Of a DNA stretch of 64,000 nt, positions 10,991-22,987 are shown one piece after another; the stretch's first letter is position 1; each line of letters begins with the position of its first letter. A program made the translations under genes and the position numbers. Location: contig JBAIZL010000007.1 of assembly GCA_036971475.1 (NCBI GenBank), forward strand, positions 27,032,947-27,096,946, read 5' to 3'. The notes below the pieces were generated by a model. That model was given only the letters and a program-made list of their open reading frames with translations, was not told where the DNA came from and ran no database searches. The DNA comes from Prosapia bicincta (Eukaryota > Arthropoda > Insecta > Hemiptera > Cercopidae).

Positions 10991-11375
10991 ATACATTGTA
11001 TTCTTTTAATTAGTTTTTATTTTATTTATTGTTATTAGCTGTAGTTTATATTATATATTTATTATTATAGTTTTAGTTTTTTTCTGACATAGCATATATG
11101 GTTCAATATGGCTGACCATTAGTTTGTTGATTGAGAGAGAAGAGGAAGTAAAGCTTACCTCACGCCTATATATAGCGACCGTAGAGAACAGTTGGAGTCA
11201 TTGTAGTTTGTAACTTATTGTTTTCTAGATTGTAGTTTTGTAAAAGACCCTCTGATGATGATGACATGGTGATCGAAATGTACACACTTTAATATTAAGG
11301 AACTTGTATTATCAGTTATTTCTTATTATTTTTGTGGTATTAGGGTTGTTTCCTATATTTTTATTGTAATATATT

Positions 11376-13043
11376 GTACTAGTAGGCTCTTTATATTGTA
11401 TATAGAAATTTTGATTCTATAAAATTTTATGTAGTAAAATGAGATGTATTATTTCAAAGAATTTAATTTTTGAGACGGCACCAAGTTTTATTTTCCACGT
11501 TCCTAAAGACTTTCTACTTTGTCAGGTATAATTTATATATGTAATATTAGCAATATCTATATAAATGATAAAAATAATTTATTATAATTTGTATTTGTTT
11601 TTCCTTTCCATTGAATTTTTTAATGTATGAGAAGACATAAATCTTTGTTATTTAGACAGTTTTTTTAAGAAAAACTAGATGGTTTAAAAGTTAATGCAGT
11701 AGTTGCTTTTATCATTTATTTATAGCATTATGTGTCCTTCGAAGTTTAATAAACAATTGATTTTTGTATAGGTTAGTTTTTTTTATTGGCAATTATTTTG
11801 TTTTTATTGGCATGGACACATGAATGCAAAACCTTGATTTTAATATATTCTTTCTAAATTGAAGATCACTGCTATTACCATCTTACTGTAACAAGATATC
11901 TTCATTTTCAGCTTGCAGGAATAAAACTAAAACATATTTTTTGGTCATACATGCTGACACATGTTTTACTATCTAGTAACAAATTGTTGAAAAACATCTG
12001 ATTGTATGGTTATCTGTCCAATGATAACCTTTATTTTAATACTTTTTTTTAGTTGAAAATGATATTTTTATTTTAAAAGTTAAAGTAAATTACTTGGACA
12101 AAGTGTTGTTTATTTTATTAGCTTGAAATCATCTCTGCATGTTCATTGGTTAGCGTTTGATACCTTTTATTCTGCATTTTTGTGGGTTATTGATTTGTGA
12201 TTAAAATATTCTGTGTAATAATTTTTATCTGGGGCATTGAATAAGATTCGGATGCTATTTGCCTTAGAACAATTAATTTAATTTTAAAAACGTAAGTAAG
12301 AACGTTTTGAGAATTTATAGAAATTTAAGTTGACTGTTAATAATCTGGTGATAAATATGTGTGCGTTGCCCTGTGGGTGGATCTGGTCCAGGAATCTGAT
12401 TAATAGGTGAGTTGCGTCACATACCCAGGATCTGAACCTGCCTAGATATTGTAACTTGTCTGTTGGCCCTTTGGCTTTAGTGAGGGTAGGCCTTTTAAAC
12501 AGTTTCACAATGTTGATTTCTAGCTGTCAGCTTCTTTTGTTGGCGCTGGTAAACTTCCAAGTTATCCTACAGCATCTTTAACATTTTCTTTATCCTTTCT
12601 TTTCAACAATGATTTTTAAAAAATTCTCAAACTCTTATTCTTTAGTCTCTTTAATCTGAAAATGATTTAGTTAATCAGTTATTAATGTTTTAGAATGATA
12701 TCTTAAACGCTTAACTTTACGTAAATACTTTTCTCTGACAACAAATACTGTTCTTAAAAATATAGAAACTCCTTAAGAAAATACAATAGTTTTGTTATTT
12801 TTCATTTAATTTTTGACACAACTTTTTATCACAAAACTTGACTTATCAAAATTAAAACTTTAAAGAGAAATTGTCTTAATTTTCTTTTCTGTTTATCTGT
12901 TGACGTACGAAAGTAGTGACATTAGAAGGACCAAAGACAAGACTTGAAGAAAGAAAATAACATTCTTAAAACACGCTACATTAGCCTCAAGCTCTCTAAA
13001 TCGCTATTTTATTCTTACTCAGTGTGGTTGTCTTTACATACAT
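11376..13043. other. AT-rich stretch without identified gene
   Basis: There is a minus-strand frame at 12284-12508 (74 residues, KLFKRPTLTKAKGPTDKLQY) that I do not recognise. A GGTTCAGATCC, similar to a pol III B box, lies in it near 12430 (minus). No A box or tRNA fold is visible. Confidence 0.3.
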
Positions 13044-14025
13044 CAGAGTGTCTAGCGATCCTGAAATCCTTGAAAAACACTGAATTAAACCCTGGAATTG
13101 TTTTCAATTTAAATTTCAGCCGTAGAAAAAATAAGTGCTATATGTATTAATATTATATAAATGCATATAATTTGTAGCACAAATTTAACAAATCAGGACA
13201 AAAATCTATGACAATATTATATTTTACCCAAGTCAGTTGTGTCACAGGATTTGCTCTGCACACAATATATTTAACGTGCATTTATAGTCACAATGGCTAT
13301 GGGAGAGTTTGTTGTCAAGCTTATTGTAGATGTCGTGTAAGAGTTATCCCCCCCCCCAAGACATGATGACAAGTTTTCATAATGCCCACAAAAATAAAGA
13401 AATATTTTTAAGGAAAAAAAGATTTGAAAGAAGAAATAGATAGATGTAATGCAGAAGATAAACTCAAATAAATACAAGCCAAAAAGAGAAAACTAGTTGA
13501 AAGCATGAAAGCAGAAACTGAATTGTTAAATGAGGAAGAAGAAAAATATAAAAACTTTTTTAAAACTCTTAAAATTTGATATGATGTATTAATTTTATAA
13601 CTTTAATGATATTAATCACTTTTAATTAGTTTATGACTATTCCGAACTTTAAATTTTGTCAAAACTTACTGAGACAGAAAGTTTACAAAATTTAAAGTTA
13701 AGATAGTCATAAACTAATGTTAAAGTTATTAATTAAGTTTCATCGACCGTAATGGACTACAAAATTCAAGAGTTTAATGATATATTGAGAAAGGTAAAGA
13801 AAAAATATTTGAAATGAGTTAAATTAAAATATTATGGATAAACATATTGTAATAAGTAAATCATATACGAATAAAATACACTAATATAAAATTTGTCATA
13901 AATATTTTTTAAATCTTATAAATCTTACATCGTATATTTTACTTTTCAACATCCTGGAAAAAATATTTTACCCTGGAAATCCTTGAAAAACCCTGGAATT
14001 TCATAATTGAATTCACTACACCCTG
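13044..14025. mobile_element. DNA transposon relic with CAGRGTGT ends
   Basis: The left end CAGAGTGTCTAGCGA and the reverse complement of the right end (CAGGGTGTAGTGAATTC) share a start. Both subterminal regions carry ATCCTTGAAAAAC and CCCTGGAATT. Inside, at about 13410-13560, the plus strand encodes a lysine/glutamate-rich coiled-coil-like tail (IQAKKRKLVESMKAETELLN), as seen at the end of some transposases. No clear target duplication was found. A small palindrome is nested at 13620-13730. Confidence 0.5.
13620..13730. repeat. Palindrome of a PLE-type tail
   Basis: TTAGTTTATGACTAT...AACTTTAAATTTTG is followed within about 50 bp by its reverse complement. The left arm also matches 50355-50400, next to a PLE GIY-YIG fragment, so this is an inverted pair of the same tail. 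Confidence 0.75.
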
Positions 14026-15792
14026 TGCATTCATGATATTTTCCCTTGAAGTAGGACCTTGATTTGGATATTTCAACTACACTTTTTGCATAGTAATGTC
14101 AAACATAAACTTCTTCAGATTTGTATTTTTTCTACCTAAACAAAGAACACAAACTGTTTTATTTTAAACTTTTACGTGTATTAACATTTCTTACAATTTT
14201 TGTTGCAATGCTCACACTTGACTTCATTCAAGTATCTGACTTCTATACTTCATCTTTCTCTTATGTACAGTTCTGTACATACGTGTATGTGTATATTTTT
14301 ATGTGCGTGCACACATTTAAATTGTTAATACTTGCGAACGGCCATTTTGGGAGATGTGTCCCAACAAATATAAGTAAGTGCTACTATAGGCAGGTTTGTA
14401 AATATTTACAAGTGTTTTAGTGAAAACTATTAGCTCACGTGAAGATGGATTTAACAAATATGTTAACACTAAATCATTAAAAATATCTAAAATCAGGATT
14501 ATTTTCTTGACAATCTTATCACAAGGAGGTCTATTCCTATCATATGGCTGTAACTAAGAAATTAGACAAAGCAATGTAAAGTATAATGTACACTGTTTGT
14601 ATAAAGTATATGTGAAATAACTGATAGTAGAACTTTCAGGCTAATTCAATTTTAGTAGAAGTAGAAGAGAAAATGCAAGCAGTAAAATATAATTGACTTT
14701 AAAGTCAATTTTAACTTAAGGAAAACGTTACTTCGGGGGAAAGTATCTTGTTAGTAACAATGGTTACTTCTTGGTATTGTTTTCCCGTTTTGTTTTATTT
14801 TTGTCCTTGAATAATTTCAAAGAAAACCCCCTGTCCAGTATATTAATCTCTACAGTATATTGTATTGACAACATTTGCATTGTAGTTGGTTAATATATTA
14901 TAGATTGTCTTTAAATGAAATGGAGGCCGTCATAGTAATTAAAAAAAATTATATTTAGTCTTGGAAATACATAATTGAAATAGACCTTTAGTAAATTGGA
15001 AAAGAGTTTAGAAAAAGTGTAATTTACTTTGTAATAACACGTTTATCCAAAAACCTGAACAATCTCATTGAATCACATATTTAGTTACGTGATATTGAAG
15101 TTTATGTTTTTACATTTTTGTTGTAGCGTACAAATTTTTAACACTCATATAATATAGGCTTATACATTTTTTAAAAAATGTTAAATTTTTACAAAAATTG
15201 TACCCATGGACCATGTTTTTTATAACAATGTGACTTTACTCCTGTCTTGGTTTTAGCTGTCAACTTTTTAAGTAGAGCATAATAATATCTGTATACAGAT
15301 ATTTTTGTCAAATCACTTCAATAAGATATTATGCATTTTCTTGAGTTTTGTCATAATGAAATTCACTTGTTTTGGTTTTGTGCCAAGATATTCTTTTCAC
15401 AAATCTCGATAACTCTTTGTTGTCCTACAGTTACGTACATTGAATCAATTTGTAAGTGCATTGGCAGGTTTCTAATCTGCATTATTTGAAAATCTTTGCA
15501 TTCAGCCGATTTCTTTTCAAAGTATTTTTGAAAATTTTGACCAGCAAGTTTATTCTTTAACTTCTTGATGTTTAATGAAATGAAATCTGTTTTTTTCAAA
15601 TATTTGCTAGTTTTACCTATTGAAAATTTTTAAAATCTTTTCATAATCCGCCTTACATTATAATGCGAACGTACCCTCAAAACTTAAAGTTTTTGGCTTT
15701 AATAGTTTCGACTGTGTGTTGATCAGTCAGGATACGGCATCTTGATTAATTATTTGTCCATGAACTTTCTTACATGCACATGAAACTTTTTC
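14026..15792. other. AT-rich stretch without identified gene
   Basis: A minus-strand frame at 15363-15599 (78 residues, beginning KKTDFISLNIKKLKNKLAGQ) has a composition plausible for protein, but I do not recognise it. It could be a transposon scrap. Nothing else was supported. Confidence 0.3.
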
Positions 15793-17380
15793 AGTATTGA
15801 AATGAACACATTATTATAGGTCCAAACCTTTCCTCCCTTCTGTAGTACATACTCGTATCCATTGACCTCTGCAGCCCCAGCCAGCTCTCTAATGCTTTTG
15901 TAGCTTCTCCATCCAAGCTATCAACCAGACCCCTAATAAGAGAGTAAACAAGAAGTGGCCTGCTCAATATTGAAATGAGCACATTATTATAGGTCCAAAC
16001 CTTCCCTCACTTCTGTGCAACATACTCGTATCCATTGACCTCTGCAGCCCCAGCCAGCTCTTTAATGCTTTTGTAGCTTCTCCATCCAAGCTATCAACCA
16101 GACCCCTAATAAGAGAGTAAACAAGAAGTGGCCTGCTTAATATTGAAATGAGCACATTATTATAGGTCCAAACCTTCCCTCACTTCTGTGCAACATACTC
16201 GTATCCATTGACCTCTGCAGCCCCAGCCAGCTCTTTAATGCTTTTGTAGCTTCTCCATCCAAGCTATCAACCAGACCCCTAATAAGAGAGTAAACAAGAA
16301 GTGGCCTGCTCAATATTGAAATGAGCACATTATTATAGGTCCAAACCTTTCCTCACTTCTGTAGTACATACTCGTATCCATTGACCTCTGCAGCCCCAGC
16401 CAGCTCTTTAATGCTTTTGTAGCTTCTCCATCCAAGCTATCAACCAGACCCCTAATAAGAGAGTAAACAAGAAGTGGCCTGCTCAATATTGAAATGAGCA
16501 CATTATTATAGGTCCAAACCTTCCCTCACTTCTGTGCAACATAATCGTATCCATTGACCTCTGCAGCCCCAGCCAGCTCTTTAATGCTTTTGTAGCTTCT
16601 CCATCCAAGCTATCAACCAGACCCCTAATAAGAGAGTAAACAAGAAGTGGCCTGCTCAATATTGAAATGAGCACATTATTATAGGTCCAAACCTTCCCTC
16701 ACTTCTGTAGTACATACTCGTATCCATTAACCTCTGCAGTCCCAGACTGCTCTCTAATGCTTTTGTAGCTTCTCCATCCAAGCTATCAAGCAGACCCCTA
16801 ATAAGAGAGTAAACAAGAAGTGGCCTGCTCAATATTGAAATGAGCACATTATTATAGGTCCAAACCTTCCCTCACTTCTGTAGTACATACTCGTATCCAT
16901 TAACCTCTGCAGTCCCAGACTGCTCTCTAATGCTTTTGTAGCTTCTCCATCCAAGCTATCAACCAGACCCCTAATAAGAGAGTAAACAAGAAGTGGCCTG
17001 CTCAATATTGAAATGAGCACATTATTATAGGTCCAAACCTTCCCTCACTTCTGTAGTACATACTCGTATCCATTAACCTCTGCAGTCCCAGACTGCTCTC
17101 TAATGCTTTTGTAGCTTCTCCATCCAAGCTATCAACCAGACCCCTAATAAGAGAGTAAACAAGAAGTGGCCTGCTCAATATTGAAATGAGCACATTATTA
17201 TAGGTCCAAACCTTCCCTCACTTCTGTAGTACATACTCGTATCTATTGATGTATGCAGTGCCAGCCAGCTCTCTAATGCTTTTGTAGCTTCTCTATCCAA
17301 GCTATCAACCAGAGTCATTGTAAGAGAGTAAACAAGAAGGGGCCAGCTCAACACTGAAATGAGTACATTTTTATGGATCA
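15793..17380. repeat. 173-bp satellite, about nine copies
   Basis: Units recur every 173 bp (for example TATTGAAATGAGCACATTAT at each boundary). Two subtypes are present: CAGCCCCAGCCAGCTCT in the first five units and CAGTCCCAGACTGCTCT in units six to eight. The last unit, from about 17210, is the most diverged. Each unit carries a 63-codon minus-strand frame that overlaps the next by about 19 bp. The peptide (LLVYSLIRGLVDSLDGEATK) is not one I recognise, and it may merely reflect low stop density. Confidence 0.95.
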
Positions 17381-18319
17381 AAATTTTTCTTGGACCCGAA
17401 AGGGAAATGATGTTCACCCTTTCCAGATCCGATCAGGAGGAACAATCAATAGCTGTATGTGGGTCTTGTTTCCCCTGCCATTGGACAAATTTGCCCAAGG
17501 AATTTGAAGGAAACCTCCTTACCTACTGAAATAATTCTGGAATCCTCCCACAAATCCATCGTGGTAGGCCCAAAGAACCTTTTTCTCCTTGCCAAGACCA
17601 AATATCTACACTTTGATGGTTTTAAGTAAAGACACTTTGTCTAGTTGCAAAACTCAAGCACCCCTCTCAGAAGGTAAGACATAGTCTTCTCCGTACGTCA
17701 TACCAAAGTAAGTTCATTCGCAAATGCCATTAGCACTATAAGTCTTAATGACCCCTTCCTCAGGCAAAAATAATAGTGAATTTATTATTTTTTCCGTAGA
17801 AAAGAATTTACAAATTATTGGTTTACCTGTGAACACTTAGTTATATTACATACATCGTACACTTTCTGATTTACTTATGGGAGGTGTATTTTGCTATTTC
17901 TACCCATTAAAAAAAAGTTTAGCAAAATCATTTCTTAATGATTACTTAGATAATATAACAAAGGTCCCCTCTCAAATCTCTAGCTTGTATAGTTTGGGTT
18001 GTGCATTGATATATCAGCCATTTAGCACAATACCCTTTATAAATGTAAATAATACTGGATATTGCCAGTATTTCATTTCTCTATTCCAAAGGTAACATGA
18101 GCAATAGAAAAATGCTGTCCTTTTTGTGTTATGGAAATTTATTTCCCCTATTTTACCGGATGTTTTCTGTATAGGCAAAGGTTTTTATTTGATATTGTTC
18201 ACACAATTTGTTGGTTTTAGCAGAATTTGTCATGGACTGGGTGTCTAGCTAAAGACTTAATGTTTTTTGTAGAAGAAAAGAATGGATGACACATTATGCA
18301 GAAACAGCGGCTGCAACAC
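17381..18319. other. Unique sequence after the 173-bp array
   Basis: The segment 17380-17760 is less AT-rich than its surroundings and could be the remainder of the element that gave rise to the satellite. No homology was recognised. The rest is AT-rich. Confidence 0.3.
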
Positions 18320-18800
18320 AATTATTATAAATAAATAAATAACTTCTCACAGACTCACAAAAATATACTTTATTGTCATACGCGTTTCAATGACGTGTGC
18401 CGTCATCAGTGGCTCTACTACAAATTTACAACAGCAACTAATTCCAGTACAGATGATGATGACATAAGTCATTGGAACAAGTATGAAAATAAAGTATATT
18501 GAAGATGCTTTTTGTAATCATCTTGAATTCCTTGAGTAAACTATAATTAAATGATACTTAGCTGAGTGAATACATAAGGGCTTACTTGCTGACACGTTTC
18601 GAAACAATCGTTCCTTTACAAAGCAATGCATCTACTGGCGACATATTAAATTAACATATGAATGAAGGCTTTGCTTCGTGAAAGGAACGATTGTTTTGAA
18701 ACGCAGCAAGTAAGCCATTACTTACTCACTTAGTTAAGTATCATTTAACTATAGTAAAGTATATTGTTTTGTGAGTTTGTGCATAGTTATTTATTTATAA
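18320..18800. repeat. Compound inverted repeat with CTGATGA...GAAAC modules
   Basis: The outer arms pair (ATAAATAAATAAC and ACTCACAAAA-ATATACTTT near 18330-18370 with their complements near 18755-18800). The inner arms at 18525-18640 and 18670-18785 share GGAACGATTGTTT-GAAACG and GCAAGTAAG. On the minus strand near 18415-18380 is CACTGATGACGG...CGTCATTGAAACGCG. Modules face outward from a central axis. This is likely a head-to-head retroelement tail pair or MITE. Confidence 0.65.
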
Positions 18801-20226
18801 CCTCAACTCACAAGTTGGCTCAATTTTTACTTGATACATTAAATACTAGGTATTCATTAACTTCTCTTTATACTTATCAGGAGTGTTGACTGTTCTTACA
18901 CACAATATTGCAACTGCATATTGGAATTTTCACTGCTAGACCATTTACAATGAACTCCTTTGTTAATCCTATAAAGGCTCTTATCAGCAATATTATAACT
19001 GATTAGACTGGATTTGTACTTGTCTGTTGAGTAGAAAGAGATAAATTTTTGCTGAAACTAAGGATAAAGTTTGGATTTTGTAATTTTTAAAATTTAATCA
19101 GTGTGTTAATTAGTAGTACCAAAAAATTTATAAAATAATTGCTCAAAGAATCATTAAAATAGTTCAGTCCTAATGCTGCCTGTAAACAAAGGAGTAAGGA
19201 ACAAAGAATGTCAAATGATAAAGGTGTATGGTTTCCTTGAGGCTTGTGATGACTGGTGTGTCAAAAATGTTAAACAACATTATGCATAATCAATGAGTCA
19301 TATGCAGGAATAAAAGCAAGCATTTTACACAGCTCCTTTTCATTCAGTGGTGAACAGTGGTAGAGGACATCAGATTCAGTTTAACTTCTAACAGTTCCAG
19401 ATTAACTACTCTTTTGAAATGGCTTTCTTCATGTGCCCACACTGGTAAGTCCTTGTTTCGAACTGAGAAACCATTGAATGTATTATAGGGAATTCTTTGT
19501 AACTTCTCATAAAGGATAACTTCAATAGACATATTGCATAGAATGTACAGCAAGTTCTTTTGCCGTAAATTAAGGGGTTTTTACTAAGCAAATAAGTTCC
19601 GAACTGTTTTCGCATAAATATCTATTAAAATGAATAGTTTAGACAAAATACTGAGCCCACCATTTAAACAAATACAGGCAGTTTTACATGGACAATCTGC
19701 TGTTGATGATTTTTAACTGAAAGCTCTAGAATAATTGATTTAATACGTTAAAATAACCCTTTGGAGGTACATATACAGTACCCATGTAAGAACGGCCAAT
19801 TTAAAATTTTAAGAAGATGCGAGCTTTAGTGGTTTGTCCCTAAATTTTTGCTGTTATTAAATATTTAATAATTTGTTTAAAAATTTGCATTTAGGTGAGC
19901 TATTTTAAAGTTTTATCGTTATGCTTTAAGAATTTCCCCATATAGTTTACAATAATTTCTGTGTAAATGTCTATCAATTTTTTAATTTTCACTGTGAGGA
20001 AATTGTTATAAGAGGACAGCGATATTCCGTTCCCATTTTGATAAACATTTAGCAACAAAAATCATTTATCTTAGTCGTAAACTAAATTGATAAGTTTCAA
20101 ATCAATACAAGTTTTATAAATTATTGCGAAATAATACATGTTTTGAGCTATAATAAATCTAATGCTAATAATTATAGCATTTAATGAATAAATGTTTAGT
20201 CAGGGGTGGTTTAGAACACTTAGTTA
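18801..20226. other. AT-rich stretch, nothing recognised
   Basis: Only chance frames (for example minus strand 19344-19615 in two overlapping frames). No repeat structure was seen. Confidence 0.35.
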
Positions 20227-20945
20227 TACAGGGTAACTGAAAAAACTTGACGATTTTGAAATGATTAGTACCACGTGGCAATGGTTATATGGAGGGGGAT
20301 CTGATCGCTGACCTCTGTAGATGATGCCATTTTATTGGTCATGGTACAGCAGTACATGTTTGCTTACGATGTGTATGTGCAAAAATGTATCATAGATACG
20401 AAGCGGCTTTTTCGCATTCACTCTCAACTTGGGCACTGTGATGCCGTTCCCAGACAGATTACGATTCTCAGAAAGGTTATTAACTTGAGAGCAACTAGAA
20501 GTATTGTAAAAAGGAAGTCCCTGGCTGAAATAAGTCTGCTAGGGCGGCACGAAACATTGAAACGGTTAGGCAAGCATTGATTCGTAGCCAATATCTGTCT
20601 GCAAGAAGACACACCTGTGTGTTAGGCCTAACTCGTAAACCAGTGCAAACAATTTTGCAAACGGCTTATTATTTCATCCATACAAGATGTTAAAAGAACG
20701 AGATTATAAACGAGAGGATTTTACTGTTCATATGCAAGTGTTGCTTGTAGAACAAGAAAATTCCATTATCATCATGAATGATGAGGCTCAATTTCATTTA
20801 AATAGTTCCGTGTACTAAAATAAACAAGATGGCACCACTGTACACACTTCTCGAGATGCAATGCCTGTAATGCTTCCCATGTTTCCGGTAAGGCTCGTTT
20901 TGGTGATATTCAGTGGCCTTCGAGGTCGCCAGATTTGAGGTCTAA
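20227..20945 (+). pseudogene. Internally deleted mariner-type transposon
   Basis: It starts TACAGGGTAACTGAAAAAAC, a typical TA-flanked mariner end. The encoded pieces are KRLFRIHSQLGHCDAVPRQI, VINLRATRSIVKRKS (the N-terminal helix-turn-helix region), YKMLKERDYKREDF, and NDEAQFHLNSSVY with the first catalytic aspartate. Then QDGTTVHTSRDAM with the second aspartate follows almost at once, so the segment between the two catalytic motifs is deleted. The 3' end is lost near 20945. Confidence 0.8.
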
Positions 20946-21577
20946 TTAACACCAAAATAAATGAGTAATGTTAATTTAAATGTTGTCAAGTTAAAGGTAA
21001 TGGACTTCCAGACTTTCTACCATCCCTTTACGTATGTATTCTGACTTGGTTTACAATGTTTAGGTTTCTACACTAGTTAGAGCTCCAAGTGGCTAACCAG
21101 AGATTAGTTTCTTCTTTAAATAATGTGGTAATTAATATTAATTCTCCAAAAAATATTTAGTTTTTCTGTCAAACCTTACCTTTCCCATCATTATTTCCTT
21201 TCCTGATTGCAGTTAATAGTGGTTTCCTACTAAACATGTTCTGCTACTTTCCATAAAACCTTACCAGCTTCCATTTAGCGTTTTACTGTTTCCATATTTT
21301 ACACAGGGAGGCACGGGGAGACATGACCAGCAAAGCAATTTATTTTAGCAAACAAATATTAACCTAAAAAACAGCACTAGGTTTTTATTTCTAGCAAAAC
21401 AACTTCCTGACAACATTTTTTTAAATATATACTTTTTAAGTACCAAAATAAAATAAAATATAATTTTCTATCGTAAGACATTTCATAGAATACTTTCTAA
21501 CCATTGGTTGCGAAGCAACATTCAAAAAATTCATAATAATTGGATTTAATTTTGAAAACCCATGCTTCTTACATTAA
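20946..21577. other. AT-rich stretch
   Basis: Nothing recognised, though part of 21490-21577 may belong to the truncated Helitron that follows. Confidence 0.35.
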
Positions 21578-21840
21578 CAGCTGTATGTGGCTTGCTCAGG
21601 CGTTGGAAAACCTTCCGATTTATTTGTGTACGCACCAAAGAGAAAAGCCAAAAATATTGTATATCCGAATGCACTTCAATAAATAACATTCAATCAAGAA
21701 CTTTTATTGTCACACTTTTCTCGATCGACTACTATAAGTTCATCTATTATTTTGTTAATAAAATACTAAATTAAGTTCAGCTAAAGTTAACACGCCATTC
21801 ATTTACTTTTAGGCGGTACGAAGTTCGCCGGGTCAACTAG
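21578..21840 (+). pseudogene. Helitron 3' end with helicase C-terminus
   Basis: Codons from 21578 read QLYVACSGVGKPSDLFVYAP then KRKAKNIVYPNALQ and a stop at 21680-21682. This matches the final residues of Helitron Rep/helicase proteins (LYVA.SRVG.P..L.VYAP...KNIVY). The sequence then ends GTACGAAGTTCGCCGGGTCA-ACTAG at 21840, with a possible GGCG/CGCC hairpin just before the CTAG terminus and a T as the next base, as Helitrons require. Only the 3' end is present. Confidence 0.85.
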
Positions 21841-21844
21841 TTAC

Positions 21845-22531
21845 CCCTCGAGCACGTGCGAAAATTCGTGACGCGAGTGGGGTCTTGTGCGCCCCAATTT
21901 TTTACCCCAAATAGTATATAAAATTTTATTATTTCTTTTTAGTATTTGGAGATCATAAAATTTCTTTTGTAACATCTGAGCGTATTTTCGATGTATGTAT
22001 ATATATTTTTTTTATATAGGAAAGGAAAAACCTGTTTGAATAGGTTATTTATTTACTTTTTTCTGTTACTAGTAAAAATGACAAAAAAACAAATTATTAA
22101 ATTCAGAGCTTGCATTTTTCTTGTAAATAATACGGGCACTTATTCCGGCTGAATCAAGATCGCTGTTACTCTCATCCAACATGGCCAAAATTTTCCTTTT
22201 TTCTTCAAAGGAATTCATTTTTACAGTATACTGTCCCCAAATATATTTATAATACATACACACTAAAAGAGTAGTTAATAAAGTGTTAGTAATAAACTTA
22301 AACAAAAGCTACAAATCGAGAACGACTATTTCAAAGTGCAAACGTGAGCACACGTGTGGGGTGTAAAACAACCAGGGTCACTTTGACGATGTATACGAAG
22401 CGACTGTGAGAGGGACAATATTTGAGTTTTTGTAAGCCAGTAGAGGGAGGAATAGTGCAGAAAACTATTGTTCTTTTCATGGAAAATAAAACGTCTAGGG
22501 TAGATTCCATCCCGGCGCGTGTGCTCGAGGG
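21845..22531 (-). mobile_element. Non-autonomous piggyBac-like element
   Basis: The ends are inverted: left CCCTCGAGCACGTGCG, right CGCGTGTGCTCGAGGG. The flanks are TTAC and TCAA, each one change from the TTAA target of piggyBac. On the minus strand, about 22220-22150 encodes MNSFEEKRKILAMLDESNSD-LDS, similar to the acidic N-terminus of piggyBac transposases. The rest of the transposase is missing. It begins four bases after the Helitron terminus. Confidence 0.65.
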
Positions 22532-22535
22532 TCAA

Positions 22536-22985
22536 GTTATAAATTAATGTCGCCAAACTTGTCTAGTTTTAAAACATATAAATGATTTAGTGATGACTCA
22601 AAGGTTAAAAGTAAAAGAAGTTTGATAAATAATAATCTTATTTGTTAAAATCTATCTACAGTCAAGTGCTTCTAGAATCTGTTTATTTTCTAAGTAAGAA
22701 TGTTTTTCCTAAATATGAGAATGGGGCATGAATGCTCTGTTAATACTACATTTTGGTTCTTTGGGTATATGACTTTATCGTTATATCCGATTATATTGGG
22801 TCTGTTGCTTTATTTAAAGCTTTGGTCTTACTACAGTAAAATCCGCTCAAGGGTTACTTATCTAGAGAGATTACTGTAACTACTCACCATTATATTCGTT
22901 GTTTTACTCCCAAATATTCAAACAAAACAAAAAAATCATTATATAATGAAAGACCAATGTATGTAACAGAGATATACGCATTTAA
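22536..22985. other. AT-rich spacer
   Basis: Nothing recognised. Confidence 0.35.
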
Positions 22986-22987
22986 TG

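Larger units (their letters stand above)
9118..11375 (+). pseudogene. Second PLE family, right plus copy, split by an inserted element
   Basis: The plus strand encodes MLEKLGIH, then CDEMFIGQTKKN, KEHNKYVRPEKSSVAKHILH, NQHVFDQNNINVL and NNYSIAMKV, with stops and a lost GVY motif. The copy runs to 9440, is interrupted by the 1,550-bp element at 9441-10990, and resumes at 10999. There the tail (CTATATATAGCGACC, GTAGTTTGTAACTTATTG and a CTGATGATG...ATCGAAA module near 11250) mirrors 8440-8800. Confidence 0.8.

Noticed and set aside
12284..12508. SINE or tRNA suggested by GGTTCAGATCC
   Set aside because: Only a B-box-like match; no A box, tRNA fold or repeat boundaries.
15363..15599. Basic 78-residue minus-strand frame
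   Set aside because: No recognised motif or context; left as unannotated.
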